Below are positions 47,703 through 59,162 of a stretch of DNA of 64,000 bases, one piece after another. The translations under genes were made by a program, and so were the position numbers. The stretch spans positions 36,613,144 through 36,677,143 of the forward strand of contig JARWKL010000008.1 of assembly GCA_029961685.1 (NCBI GenBank). Reading direction: 5' to 3'. This stretch comes from Aristolochia californica (taxonomy: Eukaryota; Streptophyta; Magnoliopsida; Piperales; Aristolochiaceae). The notes beneath the pieces are model-generated. The model was not told where the DNA came from and searched no databases. It was given only the letters and a program-made list of their open reading frames with translations. How positions within the stretch are numbered: the first letter of the stretch is position 1; each line of letters begins with the position of its first letter.

Positions 47703-48310
47703 TATTACAATGTGAGACCCACCATGGTGCTCGAGCTGGTGGGACCCACCATGAGGACGTGGGACACCAAGAAGATTCCTCACCCAAGCAAGCACGAGTT
47801 AAGGAATTAAGAAGCACAAACTGAATTGAGTTAGAAGACTTGAAGACCAAGTGGGACCCACAAATATCTCATGAGTTGGCAAACTTATCAAGATGAGTTG
47901 GAAGATCATGTGGGACCCACAAGGATAAGGTCACGAGTTGGCCTCCTCCCTTATATTCACGTGCATGAAGAAAGACTTCTAGTTCAACTCATAATAGTCT
48001 TCTAAGAGATTGGTTTGAATAATCTTATCTTAGAGAGTTAGCGTTGGAATATAATTAGGATTGAAAGGCAAATTGTATAAGGACTCTACCTCTTCCTCTA
48101 CTATAAATAGAGGTGTTGTAATTCAGAATTAATAAAGTTACACATCTCCTTCTTGAGTTAATCTCTCTCTCTCTCTCTCTTTGCTTGACGCCACCTCTCT
48201 TTTCTCTTTTATTTTTTCTTCTCTCTACCTAAGAGCTCTTCTTCCCTTTTCTTATTTTTTCTTTCTTCTTTCTCTTGCTCAGAATTATGGAAATGGGATC
48301 CTAAATTCAA
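47703..48310 (+). repeat. 5' LTR of copia-3
   Basis: It contains a CT-repeat tract (48163-48180) and a TATA-like 'ctataaatagagg' near 48101. It lacks its last few bases because of the internal deletion. Confidence 0.9.
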
Positions 48311-48312
48311 GG

Positions 48313-50730
48313 AGAGTTCTGAGAAACCATTTATTTTTAAGTCATTTTATGCTATGGTACTAACACAATTTGGTCAGAAAATAAAAATTCACCGGTCCGA
48401 TAATGCCAAAGAATATGTTTCCAAAAACCTTGACTATTTTTGTCAAGAAAATGGCATTATTCATCAAACATCATGTGCCTACACTCTTCAACAAAATGGT
48501 GTAGCCGAATGAAAAAATCGTCATATTCTTGAGGTAGCTCGAGGTTTATTATATGCCATGAAAGTTCTATACTTTTATTGGCCTCATGCACTCCTAACGG
48601 CTTGCTTTCTTATAAATCGTCTACCATCTACCGTTCTTGGTAATAAATCTCCCTACTCTAGATTATAACCAAATGATGATCCGTTTTCACTACCTTTGAA
48701 AGTCTTCGGATGTCAATTTTTTGTTCATAATTCATTTCCTAGACACAACAAACTTGATCCTAAATCTATCTGGTGTATCTTTTTGGGATACTCTCGCAAA
48801 CAAAAGGGTTATGTTTGTTATAGTCCTATACTTCAATGTTTATTTGTATCTAAGGATGTAAATTTTTTTGAAGACTCTTCATTTTATTCTGATAGTGCTC
48901 CTCCTGGTTTGTCCTCAGTACCAAGTTCCCCTTGACCGTTTTGCCTCATGATACAAAGATTTTTCAACCCCCAGAGAAAGTGGCCGACACCACACCTGCT
49001 GAGTTAACAGATCCAACAGAGCTAAGTCCTTCATCACCAGTTATTTTTGGCTCTCAGTATGATACTCGTCATATTGCTATAAGGAAAGAACCTAGATCAT
49101 GCACTAGACCTTCTACTTCTCATCCCATTTCAAATTTTGTGTCTCATCATCGCCTCTCACCTTTATGTTGTCAGTTTCGTTCTTCTATTTCCTCCATATC
49201 TATTCCATAGTCCTATCAGGAGGCTCTACAACATCTAGGGTGAAAGACAGCAATGGATGAAGAAATGAAGACCCTTAATGACAATCATACATGGTCACTA
49301 GTTCCTCTTCCAATAGATAAAAAAACCGTTGGTTGCAAGTGGGTTTATACTGTCAAACATAATCCGAATGGGTCAATTGCACGACTGAAGGGTCGACTGC
49401 TGCCAAAGGTTATACTTAGTGTTATGGAATTGATTATGAAGAAACCTTCTCTCTAGTGGCAAAAATGAACTCGGTACATATATTATTATCTCTATCGGCC
49501 AATTCATCATGGCCGATATATCAACTTGATGTAAAAAATGCATTTCTTAATGGTGATATTAAAGAAGAAATTTACATGCAACAATCACCTGGGTATGTGG
49601 TTGAGGGGGAGTCAGTATGCTTCCTAAAAATATCTTTATATGGTGTAAAGCTGTCTCCTCGGGTATGGTTTCAGACATTTAGTCAAGCCATCATACGAAC
49701 CGGCTTTTACAGACGCTCTGGAGATCACTCAATATTTATTGAAAATATACCGAGAGGTAAGGTGATTCTGGCTGTATATGTTGATGATATCATTTTAACT
49801 GGGAGTGATTCCAAGGGTATCCAGAAAACAAAAGAGAAAATATGTGCTGAATTCAAGACGAAGGATCTTGGACTACTCAAATATTTTTTGGGTATTGAAG
49901 TATTACAATCCAGACATGGGATTGTGCTATCCGAAAGGATGTATGCACTTGATCTACTAGAGGAGACATGAATGATGGGATGTAAACCAGCAGACACTCC
50001 TATGGACTCAAATACAAAATTATGTGGAGGCATCGGAGAAGATGTAGATATTGGAAAATATCAAAGACTAGTAGGACGACTTTTTTACCTGTGTGTAACA
50101 AGGCCGAATATTTCATATGCAGTAAGTGTGGTAAGTCAATACATACACAAGGTACAACTTAGTCATTGGCAAACACTTGAAAGGATACTACGATATCTGA
50201 AAGGAGCTCCAGAGGGCTTCTCTATAAAAACCATGGTCACTTCAACATCGAAGGATTCTCAGATGCAGACTGGGCCGGATTTCCGGATGATAGAAAATCT
50301 ACTTCGGGATTTTGTACGATGGTTGGGGGGAATTTGGTTACATGGAAAAGCAAGAAGCAAAATGTAGTAGCACAATCTAGTTTAGAAGCCGAATATAGAG
50401 CCATAACATACACTGTTAGTGAACTCATATGGATAAGATCTCTTCTCTCTGAACTGTGATTCTAAAAAGAAGATCTGATAGATCTATACTGTGATAATCA
50501 AGGAGTAATACACATTACATCGAATCCAGTCTTCCATGAAAGAACAAAGCATATTGAAGTGGACTACCATTTTATACGAGAAAAATTCCAAGCAAGTTTC
50601 TTATCTCTGAAGCATATATCATCACAAAGTCAAGTTGCAGATATTCTCACCAAGCCAGTCACTTACAAGATTATGTCTACCTTATGCATCAAGTTGGGCA
50701 TTTATGATATCTTCTCACCCCCAGCTTGAG
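48313..50730 (+). pseudogene. copia-3 pol remains (integrase C-part, RT, RNase H)
   Basis: Integrase starts mid-domain (KPFIFKSFYAMV, HRSDNAKEY, QQNGVAE-stop-KNR) and continues to VFGCQFFVH...LGYSRKQKGYVCY and SKDVNFFED (48696-48880). RT spans about 49250-50210 with DEEMKTLNDNHTW, QLDVKNAFLNGDIKEEIYM, YVDDIILTG (from 49777) and LLKYFLGIEV. RNase H is present ([55 protein letters not shown], near 50690). Frame changes at about 48935, 49425, 49456, 49970 and 50215, plus stops, make it non-functional. Confidence 0.95.
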
Positions 50731-50736
50731 GGGGAG

Positions 50737-51343
50737 TGTTAAAATGTGGCACCCACAATGGTGCTCAAGCTGGTGGGACCCACCATGAGGACATGGGACA
50801 CCAAGAAGAGTCCTCACTCAAGGAAGCATGAGTTAATGAATTAAGAAGCACAAACAGACTTGAGTTAGAAGACTTGAAGATCAAGTGGGACTCACAAATA
50901 TCTCACGAGCTGGCAACCTTATCAAGATGAGCTAGAAGATCATGAGGGACCCACAAGGATAAGGCCACGAGCTGGCCTCCTCCCTTATATTCACGTGAAT
51001 AAGAAAGAGTTTTATTTCAACTCATATTAGTCTTCTAGGAGATTGGTTTGAATAGTCTTACCTTAGAGAGTTAGAGTTGGAATGTAATTAAGATTGAAAG
51101 GCTAATTGTATAAGGACTCCACCTCTTCCTCTACTATAAATAGAGGTGTTGTATTTCAGAATTAATAAAGTTACACATCTCCTTCTTGAGTTAATCTCTC
51201 TCTCTCTCTCTTTGCTTGGTGCCACCTCTCTTTTCTCTTTTATTGTTTCTTCTCTCTACCCGAGAGCTCTTCTTCCCTTTTCTTATTTTTTCTTTCTTCT
51301 TTCTCTTGCTCGGAATTATGGAAAAGGGATCCTAAATTCAACA
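50737..51343 (+). repeat. 3' LTR of copia-3
   Basis: This is the full-length LTR with TG...CA ends, followed by ATTAC. It shares several blocks with solo-LTR family S ('gttggaagatca', 'tataaatagagg'). Confidence 0.95.
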
Positions 51344-51348
51344 ATTAC

Positions 51349-53344
51349 AATGCCCGCTTGGTTGTGGATCCCTCCAACGGCTGAACATTTGATGGCATGA
51401 GTTCATAAATGTGGCACTCCAATAGATGCATGTTATGGTCCATTGAGAAGTATTACTTCAACCATATTCTCCCATGTCTTCTCATCGGAATCAACACCGG
51501 CGGAGTAGGTCTCTACGCTTTTGTCCTCTGCATTGAATCAATAGACCCATAAGTGTTGTGTCATTGGAATGTCCACCTTCTACTTCTCTGTTGCCATCGC
51601 CTAACTGGCCGTAATTGCCAATATCTTCCAATCATGGCAGACCTTATTTCTTGTGACATCCATTCCCTTTCTCATCTTTCTTGTCACAACCAACCCCTTC
51701 ATCTCTGTGTCTTCATTCGAGGCAAGATCATAGAGGCCATGAATGTAACAAGAGCCATCATGGAAACCAACTGGAAACGTCTTCCTGACCAGGTTGGAAA
51801 GCAACAAAGAAATATGAACATACAAAAACAAGTACATGAAGATGCATTATTTCAAGCTATACCAAAACCTTTCACTACTAAGGAAGACCATGTTCATTTA
51901 AAGGTGGCACAAGAGGCAAAGAAGGACAAATCACCCATGCAAAACCATGCAAGGGTGATGTCCGCCTCATCGCTCAAAAGAGGAAGTCTACATTCATGGT
52001 TCTAGAGAATTCAATCCCTTCAATCTCTCACACGCGGGTCCCACTACATCCAACTCAAGGATCTTTTACAAATCATGATCAAAACAATCAAGGAGATAAA
52101 TTATCTCAAATTACTTAATCAAAGAAAGAAGATCAGGGCAAAATCAAACAAGGAAATCAAGATCCAAAATCTAAGGAAGAAGAAAAGAATAATTGAACTC
52201 TATTTTGAATTGGTTTATGTAATTATGAAAAGACACCTAGATTAAAAATTGTAAGAGGAAGTCCTTGTGATTTATTTCTCCTTTAAGTTTTTTGAAAAAC
52301 CTATATAAACCCTTATAATCCTTCTACTATTCATTAAATATACATAAAAAATTCATCCCTTGCCTTAGGTCTCTTTCTCTTGGGTTTTGGTCTTGAATGT
52401 CTTGAAGTTCTCATTCTTGCCCTCATTCATGGTGGCTTAAATTTTCTCATGGGTCTCACTAGTCATGGATAACAACATCACAGTGAAAGAGCAAGAAAAC
52501 TCCAGAAACGATTTGCACATCCGTGGTCCCACCTAGCCAAAGGTAATTCATTGTATGAGATGAACCAGTTGTAGACAAAAGCTGGATTGAAGTGAAGGGT
52601 TTTTCACATTGCGGGCTTACAGTTGCTGGAAGATAGAACCAAAAAGGCTAGAGGATGTGAGGCAGAGTTTGATTATAACTCTTAGAAGCCGAAGAGATTT
52701 CATACCAACATTGTAATTTTCTCCTTCTTGATGAGAGTCCATTCATGATAGACTTTCATCACCCTCATCTTAGATTTGAAATCTTTGCCCATTTATGGAC
52801 TCTTTTTGGTTTTCCCCTTCCTATCAAATGGATGAGATGGTAACTCTTTCCTTGTCACTATATGACTTTTATTTAGCCCCACAAACAGACCTGATTTTGG
52901 TAGTTGTGGAGCCAATACCTCTTGATGCGATTTGCACATGCCTTTTCAGATATCAACTCGACTCCGCCTCCTACCGAATCGAGAGATGCTATACAAGTTG
53001 TCAAGATGAACTTGGTGGTCTTCACAGCATTGGAAAACATCTTATGTAATAGTAAAAAGGCTTCTTGAGTATGGGTGTCATATGCAGAAAGGGCATACGA
53101 GGAAAGAACTAAATTATATACTACACCATTTGGGTTGGTAGGAGAAATGACTTGAGAGAGGCTGAAAGAAGTACAAAGGCAAGGTGAAGGTTGAGGCAAG
53201 ATAAAAGAACTTTATGGGACAAAACTAGAAAGGGATTGGATTGAGATCACAAAGGAACATAAAACAAGGGAAGAAAGTTAAACGGTCACAAAATAAAGGA
53301 ACAACTCATGGTTGATCATTCAACCCTCATACACTAATTTACAT
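51349..53344. other. Unrecognised interior DNA, possibly of a minus-strand LTR element
   Basis: A 150-codon ORF (51553-52005, +) and a 108-codon ORF (52873-53199, -) are open, but neither resembles a family I know. The latter follows the putative primer site on the same strand and could be a gag relic. Both are of low confidence. Confidence 0.35.
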
Positions 53345-53675
53345 ATCTTGATACCATGGTGATTTTTTTGTAAAAAAAGAAATAATTTACTGACTTAATT
53401 TTAGCTGAGTAAAATGAACCCCTTTTTATAATAGAGGAAACACGTAGAATTAGATTAAATTAAACTACCCTAGTTCCAATTACACCCAAAGTCAAACACT
53501 AAAAGATAAGTCCTAAGGTAGTTAAACAATTGAATATAAATAGAAAAAATATAACTAAAACACCTTTAAACTAAGACTCTTGTGTGAGACATCTGTCTCA
53601 TGAGACTCCTTGTAGGCACCACCATGTTAATTCAGTCTTTGTGAGACTTCTTGCTGAAAGAGTCATCTAAGACTC
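53345..53675 (-). repeat. Minus-strand LTR with adjacent primer-binding-like site
   Basis: The plus strand reads 'cttgatacca' (minus TGGTATCAAG) up to 53356, immediately followed by TGGTGATTTT, so an LTR starts at 53357 in minus orientation with a tRNA-Met-type primer site beside it. Its body matches 46177-46480. It is interrupted or truncated at 53676, where another LTR-like unit begins. Confidence 0.5.
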
Positions 53676-54294
53676 TGTAAAATAGAGTAAGCTCAGCCCA
53701 GGAACATCTAAACAACAATCAAGAAGAAAGCCAACACTGATCTATTACAAATATGATAAGAAACTTCCTCCCACTACATGCTCTAGAAGAGCTTCAATGG
53801 TTTCTGGACTAAACAGAAATTACAAGAAGAAACTAAACAATAAAACAGAGTAATGAAGAAGGAATAACTCTCATTTTCTGGATACCAATGCAGCTGAAGA
53901 ACACCTCTATTTATAAGTGTTTTTCATCTAGGAAGCTTGTAGAACAAGCCATCTAGGAAGCTTGTAGAGTACACCATCTAGGAAGCTTGTAGAGCACACC
54001 ATCTAAGAAACTTGTAGAGCAAGCCATCTAGGAAGCTTGTAGAGCAAGCCATCTAGGAAGCTTGTAGAACACACCATCTAGGAAACTTATAGAGCAAGCC
54101 ATCTAGGAAGCTTGTAGAACACACCATCTAGGAAACTTATAGAGCAAACCATCTAGGAAGCTTGTAGAACAAGTCATCTTGCTGTCCTCCACGTTGGCAC
54201 TTGGTGATGCAATTGTGGCATGTGCATACCGTGGGGTCAGCCCCCTTAGACCCCCATCGGGGCTGACGCCCCGAACCCTACTATCCATTTTACA
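53676..54294 (-). repeat. Candidate solo LTR, 619 bp, containing a minisatellite
   Basis: It begins TGTAAAATAG and ends CATTTTACA (8-bp inverted TGTAAAAT/ATTTTACA). A minus-strand TATA-like 'cacttataaatagagg' is at about 53905-53920. The flanking pentamers GACTC and GTTTC agree at only 3 of 5 positions, so the duplication is not secure. The interior includes the 25-bp minisatellite and a GC-rich end with 'gggttcggggcgtcagcccc' in the minus sense. Confidence 0.5.
53925..54174. repeat. Minisatellite, 10 x 25 bp
   Basis: The unit CATCTAGGAAGCTTGTAGAR plus 5 variable bases starts at 53925 and every 25 bp through 54150, with no indel in ten copies; an eleventh start (CATCTT) at 54175 breaks off. 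Variation is confined to a few positions (gaa/gaa-act, aagcc/acacc). Units contain HindIII-type AAGCTT. Twenty-five is not a multiple of three, so it is not coding. Confidence 0.97.
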
Positions 54295-55116
54295 GTTTCT
54301 TCACAAGTAACCATTGCGGTCACAATTTGACCTCATCAGCGTCTAAGCTGGAACCGTTAACTAATTACTCACTATCGACATTGGCGCTCCTCATACTTGG
54401 GGGCCAGTGAATACATTACATTAACGGTAACTTGAGAGAGGTGGGCATTGATACACTAACAGACTCTTCCACACCTATTCTTCAACAATACTTAATGCAT
54501 ATCATTAGTAATTTAAGTATTTTTTATCATCAAAATTATCTCAAAAGGGATATTTATATCAACAATCCCCCTATTTTCAAAATTATCTCAATAGGGATTT
54601 TGAAATCAACATGACAACAAGAGAGTTAAAGATTGGAGGAGATTTACTAGAATAAAAGGGTTGATCGCCAAAAAGGTAATATTGGTAGACACAAAGGTTT
54701 TATGAAGAGCAGGAAAGTAATAGATGAAACATTTTTTATTTTGAGAGTATCCAAAATTTATACATGGCAATGCTTATATGCCAAGAGATAAACTATGAAT
54801 AGAAAAACACAACTAAACACACCAGGAGGAAGAAGAAACGGGGTAGAATCTGAAAAAAGTTTTGGGAAAGGAGGATTTTGTCATTAAGTATACTAGAAGA
54901 CATATAATTGATAAGATAACAAACAGTACATAATGCCAATAAATGGAAAATTTATGGTAGCAATAAGGCCAGAGCAACTTCCAAGAGATGTTTGAGCAAC
55001 TTCTTATGCTATTTCTCCCCCTCAAGCGTGGATAGAAAGGACATAGAGACCTATCTTGCACAAAATACAATGTGGGAGAGTAAAATCACTTCTAGCCGTA
55101 CGACAAAGATCCATAC
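54295..55116. other. Gap, no gene recognised
   Basis: Mixed-composition DNA with only short ORFs, followed by the dispersed repeat. Confidence 0.4.
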
Positions 55117-56461
55117 ACCTATCAAAATGATCATAGTCTGAAACACACTTCGCTCAATTTTTAAAGGTAGCTAAAACACTAATCACCTCTTGAGTGAAGA
55201 ATAAAAAAACTTGACTTAAACTGGAGGTTGGGCACACTCCTATACTTTTTAAGTAGCAGGTTCAAGCATTAATCTGAAATATGAAAACACAAGAAGATAA
55301 ACTGAAGAAATACTAGAGGAAAATAACTTTAACTAGAAGAAGGTGACTATGCAACACTCATACTTCCAAACGAATCTAGAATATGACCTTTTTTTTTGAC
55401 AACTAGGGGAGACTATAATGGTAGAACTTAATAAATTTGACCAAGTATAATTTTTTTTTTTAGGTGGTGACAACAATTTTCGGGTTGACGATGCATAAGA
55501 TACACAACCAAGTAACAAAAACACAAAACTTGAAAACAACATCGAAGCAGGAAAATTTTACATACCTTTGAACAATCTCATCAGGGAGTGATTAATTGTG
55601 ACCAAAACTCTTTCATTAGAAGAGAAATTTGGATAAATAACTAGGATTCTAGGAGAAAATGAAACACAATTTACACTAATGTATGGAGAGATAAAGGAAA
55701 GAAAATAGGAAAAAGGAGAGAATTTGGGGAGAATTGACCTTTAGTACTTCTTATATCAATATCTCCCATAATATAGATAAAAATTAAAAAACGTTTATTT
55801 CTTAATAAAATAGACTCAAAGAGAGTTAATTTGACACAAAAAGCTTCTTTCTTTAATGTGTTATGACCTCTTTATTTTTTTCATTTTGTAGATTGATGGT
55901 TGCCGACTGCAATGTGTATATCTCCTTATGCATTGATCAAATTGACACGAAGTTTTCTCCTTATGAAACTAGACTTTGATAAATTTCATTCAAGTATCAT
56001 TTTTTTCATAAAATATACTTTTTTTTAGAAAAATAATCTGATAGATTTCAGATTCTGTCATATGGCTGAACTGAGTGCTCTTTCTTCTTTGGCTAGCATG
56101 ACCATTGACTCTTCCGATATTGTTATCTCCCTTTAGAAAAATTCAGATTGAGAATTGGTTTAATATTTAATACAATAGACTTATAGAAATATATTTTAAC
56201 TTATATTTTTCCATATAAAGTCATGTTATGAATGGTATAAAATACCTCGAAAGTTGAAGCTTTCATCTATTGCACAAACCTCTCTTGCAGTACGACCTTT
56301 GCTACTTCAAATATTAATTTCTATTCGTAGAAAACTCTGATTGCCAAAATTATTTTTGCGTTGGAAAGAAGACTCGATGATCTTCATTTAATCAACTAGC
56401 AGATAACAAATGTATCCTCCTTTAACAACTTTTGGTAGAAGACATCTTCTTCTTTAGTAGA
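55117..56461. repeat. Dispersed direct repeat R, copy 1 (about 1.35 kb)
   Basis: From 'atcaaaatgatcatagtctg' onward it is nearly identical to 62789-64000 in the same orientation. It has about 150 bp (about 55870-56020) that the other copy lacks. There is no coding potential. Copy 2 runs off the window, so the full length is unknown. Confidence 0.9.
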
Positions 56462-57153
56462 TGGAAGTTGTTTAGTGAGATGACCAACAAGACCTCAAAG
56501 TACAAAATACGCTTAATAGACTCGGACCATAGAAGGTAGATAGACCCTTGAGATGAATAATAGTTATTTTCAACTAGTCCTATTTGCCAAATTCATTGAA
56601 TGAACTCAGGGATTTATCTTCACTTTCTACCATATTTGGCAAGGGACAATGGAAAACTTGTATCTTTGAGATTTTGAGAGAATAAAAAGACACACTTATG
56701 GCTGAATAACAAGATTACCTTTTGGGAATACAAAAAACATAAACGTGCATAAATCAAGTAAAGAGCAACAAGACTAAAATGATACATGAACCTAACATTT
56801 TGGAATTATGAAGCATAAACAATTTCCTTTCATGTAATCACAAAATTTCAGCCACTGGTGAATTAAGGAAACTTAGCCAAGAATAAATACCATAAACATG
56901 CCTCCTAAACATGCATAAAATAGAAGGAAGAAATGTAACTAAAGTCTCAAACCATAAATTAGGGCTTCAAGCGACAAAATACACCTTAACCAGCAAGACA
57001 CTATGAGATTAATGGAAGCACAAACAAGGAGTTTTCAAACTCCTAGTAGCTATTGAAAACTCAAGAAAAAAATAGGTTTAAAGCAAGGCATTAAACAAAA
57101 TTGAAAATAAGGGATTATAGTTGTTCTAACCCTAATTTAATAGGAATGAGAAT
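56462..57153. other. Gap, probably continuing repeat R
   Basis: No gene was found. Its counterpart next to copy 2 lies outside the window. Confidence 0.35.
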
Positions 57154-57593
57154 TGTTGAATTTATGGAAAGTGAAATACTTCATTGACTTCAATAACTTG
57201 TTGTAATTAGAGTAAATGAACCTCTATTTATAATAGAGGAAGGTAGTAGAGCCCAATTACAATAAAACTACCATTGTCCCAATTACACCCAAACTTTAAC
57301 ACTTAAAGATAAGTCCTAACATAATTAAATAACTCAATATAGATAAAAGACAAACATAACTTAAACTAAAACTCTTCTTTGACGTGACCATAAGATGAGA
57401 TACTTTTGTGAGTCCATCTTGATTTTCCAACTGATGTAATAAAGATGTCAGCTCATGGTAAACATTATGGGTCTTACTTCTTATGGGCTTGGACCTATCT
57501 TGTGGGCCTTCCTTGGTCATGTGGCCCATATTAGAATAATCTTAGATATGTGGGCCTTCCTTGGTCGTGTGGGCTTGAACTTAACTTCCAACA
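57154..57593 (-). repeat. Solo LTR, 440 bp (family S), opposite orientation
   Basis: It is the reverse complement of the 44256-44696 LTR (plus strand TGTTGAATTT...AACTTCCAACA). The flanks AGAAT (57149-57153) and AGAAG (57594-57598) match at 4 of 5 positions. There is no adjacent primer site or purine tract. Confidence 0.8.
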
Positions 57594-58902
57594 AGAAGGT
57601 AGGCAATACAGGCAAAATTATATCATAAAAATTTAACACAAACCCTGGAGATTTAAGGAGAAGAAAAGAGAACTTTATGATTAATTATTACACTGAGGAG
57701 AGGCTATATTTGCAGCTTTTGAACATCCTCTAAGCTGGTTCCTAGTGAAAATTTTTATTAGCATAAGTAAAGCCCTAGAATCCTTACTCTATTATAGGAT
57801 TTTATTTCTTCGAAAAGTTTTGTTGGCATGGAAAGAGAAGGAGAGAGGAGCTAGAGAGGAAAGATGAGATGAGAGATGAGAATAGAGAAGAATGTGAGAA
57901 GAGGATGCAAGAAAAATCGTGAGGTGAAGTGGCTCTCTCTTAATAGGTTGAGCCTTTCTCCCTTTTACTATATTTATAGTGTAAGTAACAAGCTACATAG
58001 GGACTATGATACTTTCCCTTAATCAAGATAACTCGAAGACTTAGAATAAAGAAATAAATAAGAAAAATAAGTTCATGAAATATATACTTATCTTCAAAAA
58101 AATATTACAAAATAATAATATAAAAACATTCTCTTTATCTCTTCTCTTCTCCTTTCCCTTATCCCCCTTGTTCCTCTACTATCTTTAAATCGACTTCTCA
58201 TTAGTATTTAAACATGAATTTTTGTACCATCAGTTCTCATTAAAAAAAATGTGAGGTCTTTGTTCTTCTTTTGTTGTCTCTCTCTCGCAACCACTACCGA
58301 ATGCGTGTTTGCTAAATCATCTTTTTAATACTCACCAAAGAATTTTACTAAAATCTTAAAAAAGATTAATATAAAATAATTTTCTGCCCTCTCCTCGTTG
58401 CTCTCTCCCCATCTCCCTCTCCTCCCACCTCTCCTTCTTCTATCTTTAAATCAACTTCTCATCAATATTCCAACCTGATATTTTTGTACCACAAATTCTT
58501 AAGATATAAAAATATAAAGAGTTCCTTGTCCTTCTCCCATTCCCTTTCCTTTTGCTCTTACTATACCTCTTCTTTGATTCAAATTCCGACTATAGGTTAA
58601 CTAATTAAATCAAATAAAACCTTATAAAGTAGAAATATATGAGAATTTTCTCCCTCCTAATTTTAAAGGAGAAGTAAATAATTTAATTTTTAATTAAAAA
58701 TCAATGTCAACCAAGAAATTGATTTGTATTGATTGCCAAAATGAATAAAGCTCAAATATTTGATTAAATATCTGAAGTCTCCTCTTTAGAGGGGAGACTT
58801 CAGATTACTTACAATTACAAAAGGTAGTAGAGTGGAAGAATTGTGGAAATAAAAAGGTGAACAATTCCATGCTCTTCTGAAGACTGAAATGATTCTTCAT
58901 AT
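57594..58902. other. Gap, AT-rich with purine- or pyrimidine-rich patches
   Basis: GA-rich DNA at 57825-57920 and CT-rich patches at 58130-58160 and 58380-58440. No gene or clear element was found. Confidence 0.5.
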
Positions 58903-58907
58903 TTTCT

Positions 58908-59157
58908 TGACAACGGCTAGCTAATACACCCAAAAGACCGATCTATTAGGTGCGGAAAACTATCACCTACAAGAGTGGACGAAACCACTCTGACACCCAC
59001 CCTGCCCATTCTGTTGCCGCCTCTCTCGGGATTCAAATGCGGAATGTGGCGTGCCCAGCTCTGATACCATGACAGCGGCTAGCCAATACACCCAAAAGAC
59101 TGATTTGTTAAGTGCGAAAAGCTACCGCCTAGAAGAGTGGATGGAACCACACTGACA
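58908..59157 (-). mobile_element. Complete TRIM (miniature LTR retrotransposon), 250 bp
   Basis: Two 88-bp LTRs (58908-58995 and 59070-59157, each TGACARCGGCTAG...CTGACA) enclose only 74 bp. On the minus strand TGGTATCAGAGC (59069 down to 59058), the tRNA-Met primer site, abuts the LTR with no gap, and a G-rich tract (GGGCAGGGTGGG) abuts the other LTR. The exact duplication TTTCT flanks it (58903-58907; 59158-59162). No coding capacity is present. The LTRs differ at about 14-15 positions, so the insertion is old, yet the duplication is intact. It must have been mobilised in trans. Confidence 0.93.
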
Positions 59158-59162
59158 TTTCT

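Larger units (their letters stand above)
47703..51343 (+). mobile_element. Ty1/copia LTR retrotransposon (copia-3), internally deleted
   Basis: The 5'LTR is 47703-48310 (first dinucleotide mutated TG to TA, last bases lost) and the 3'LTR is 50737-51343 (607 bp, TGTTAAAATG...AAATTCAACA). The exact duplication ATTAC flanks it (47698-47702; 51344-51348). The purine tract GAGGGGGAG precedes the 3'LTR. The primer site, gag, protease and first half of integrase are deleted: the 5'LTR runs straight into integrase coding sequence at about 48311. Confidence 0.95.

Noticed and set aside
51553..52005. A 150-codon plus-strand ORF right of copia-3
   Set aside because: It has no recognisable domain, its composition changes along its length, and its neighbours are decayed repeats; it is left as unassigned DNA.
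53925..54174. CRISPR-like appearance of regularly spaced units
   Set aside because: The units are head-to-tail 25-mers without unique spacers, in a plant nuclear transposon context; it is a minisatellite.
44320..57529. A conserved 77-codon ORF occurring at 44320-44553 (+) and 57296-57529 (-)
   Set aside because: Both copies lie wholly inside solo LTRs of the same family, so their similarity reflects LTR homology; there is no reason to infer a protein.
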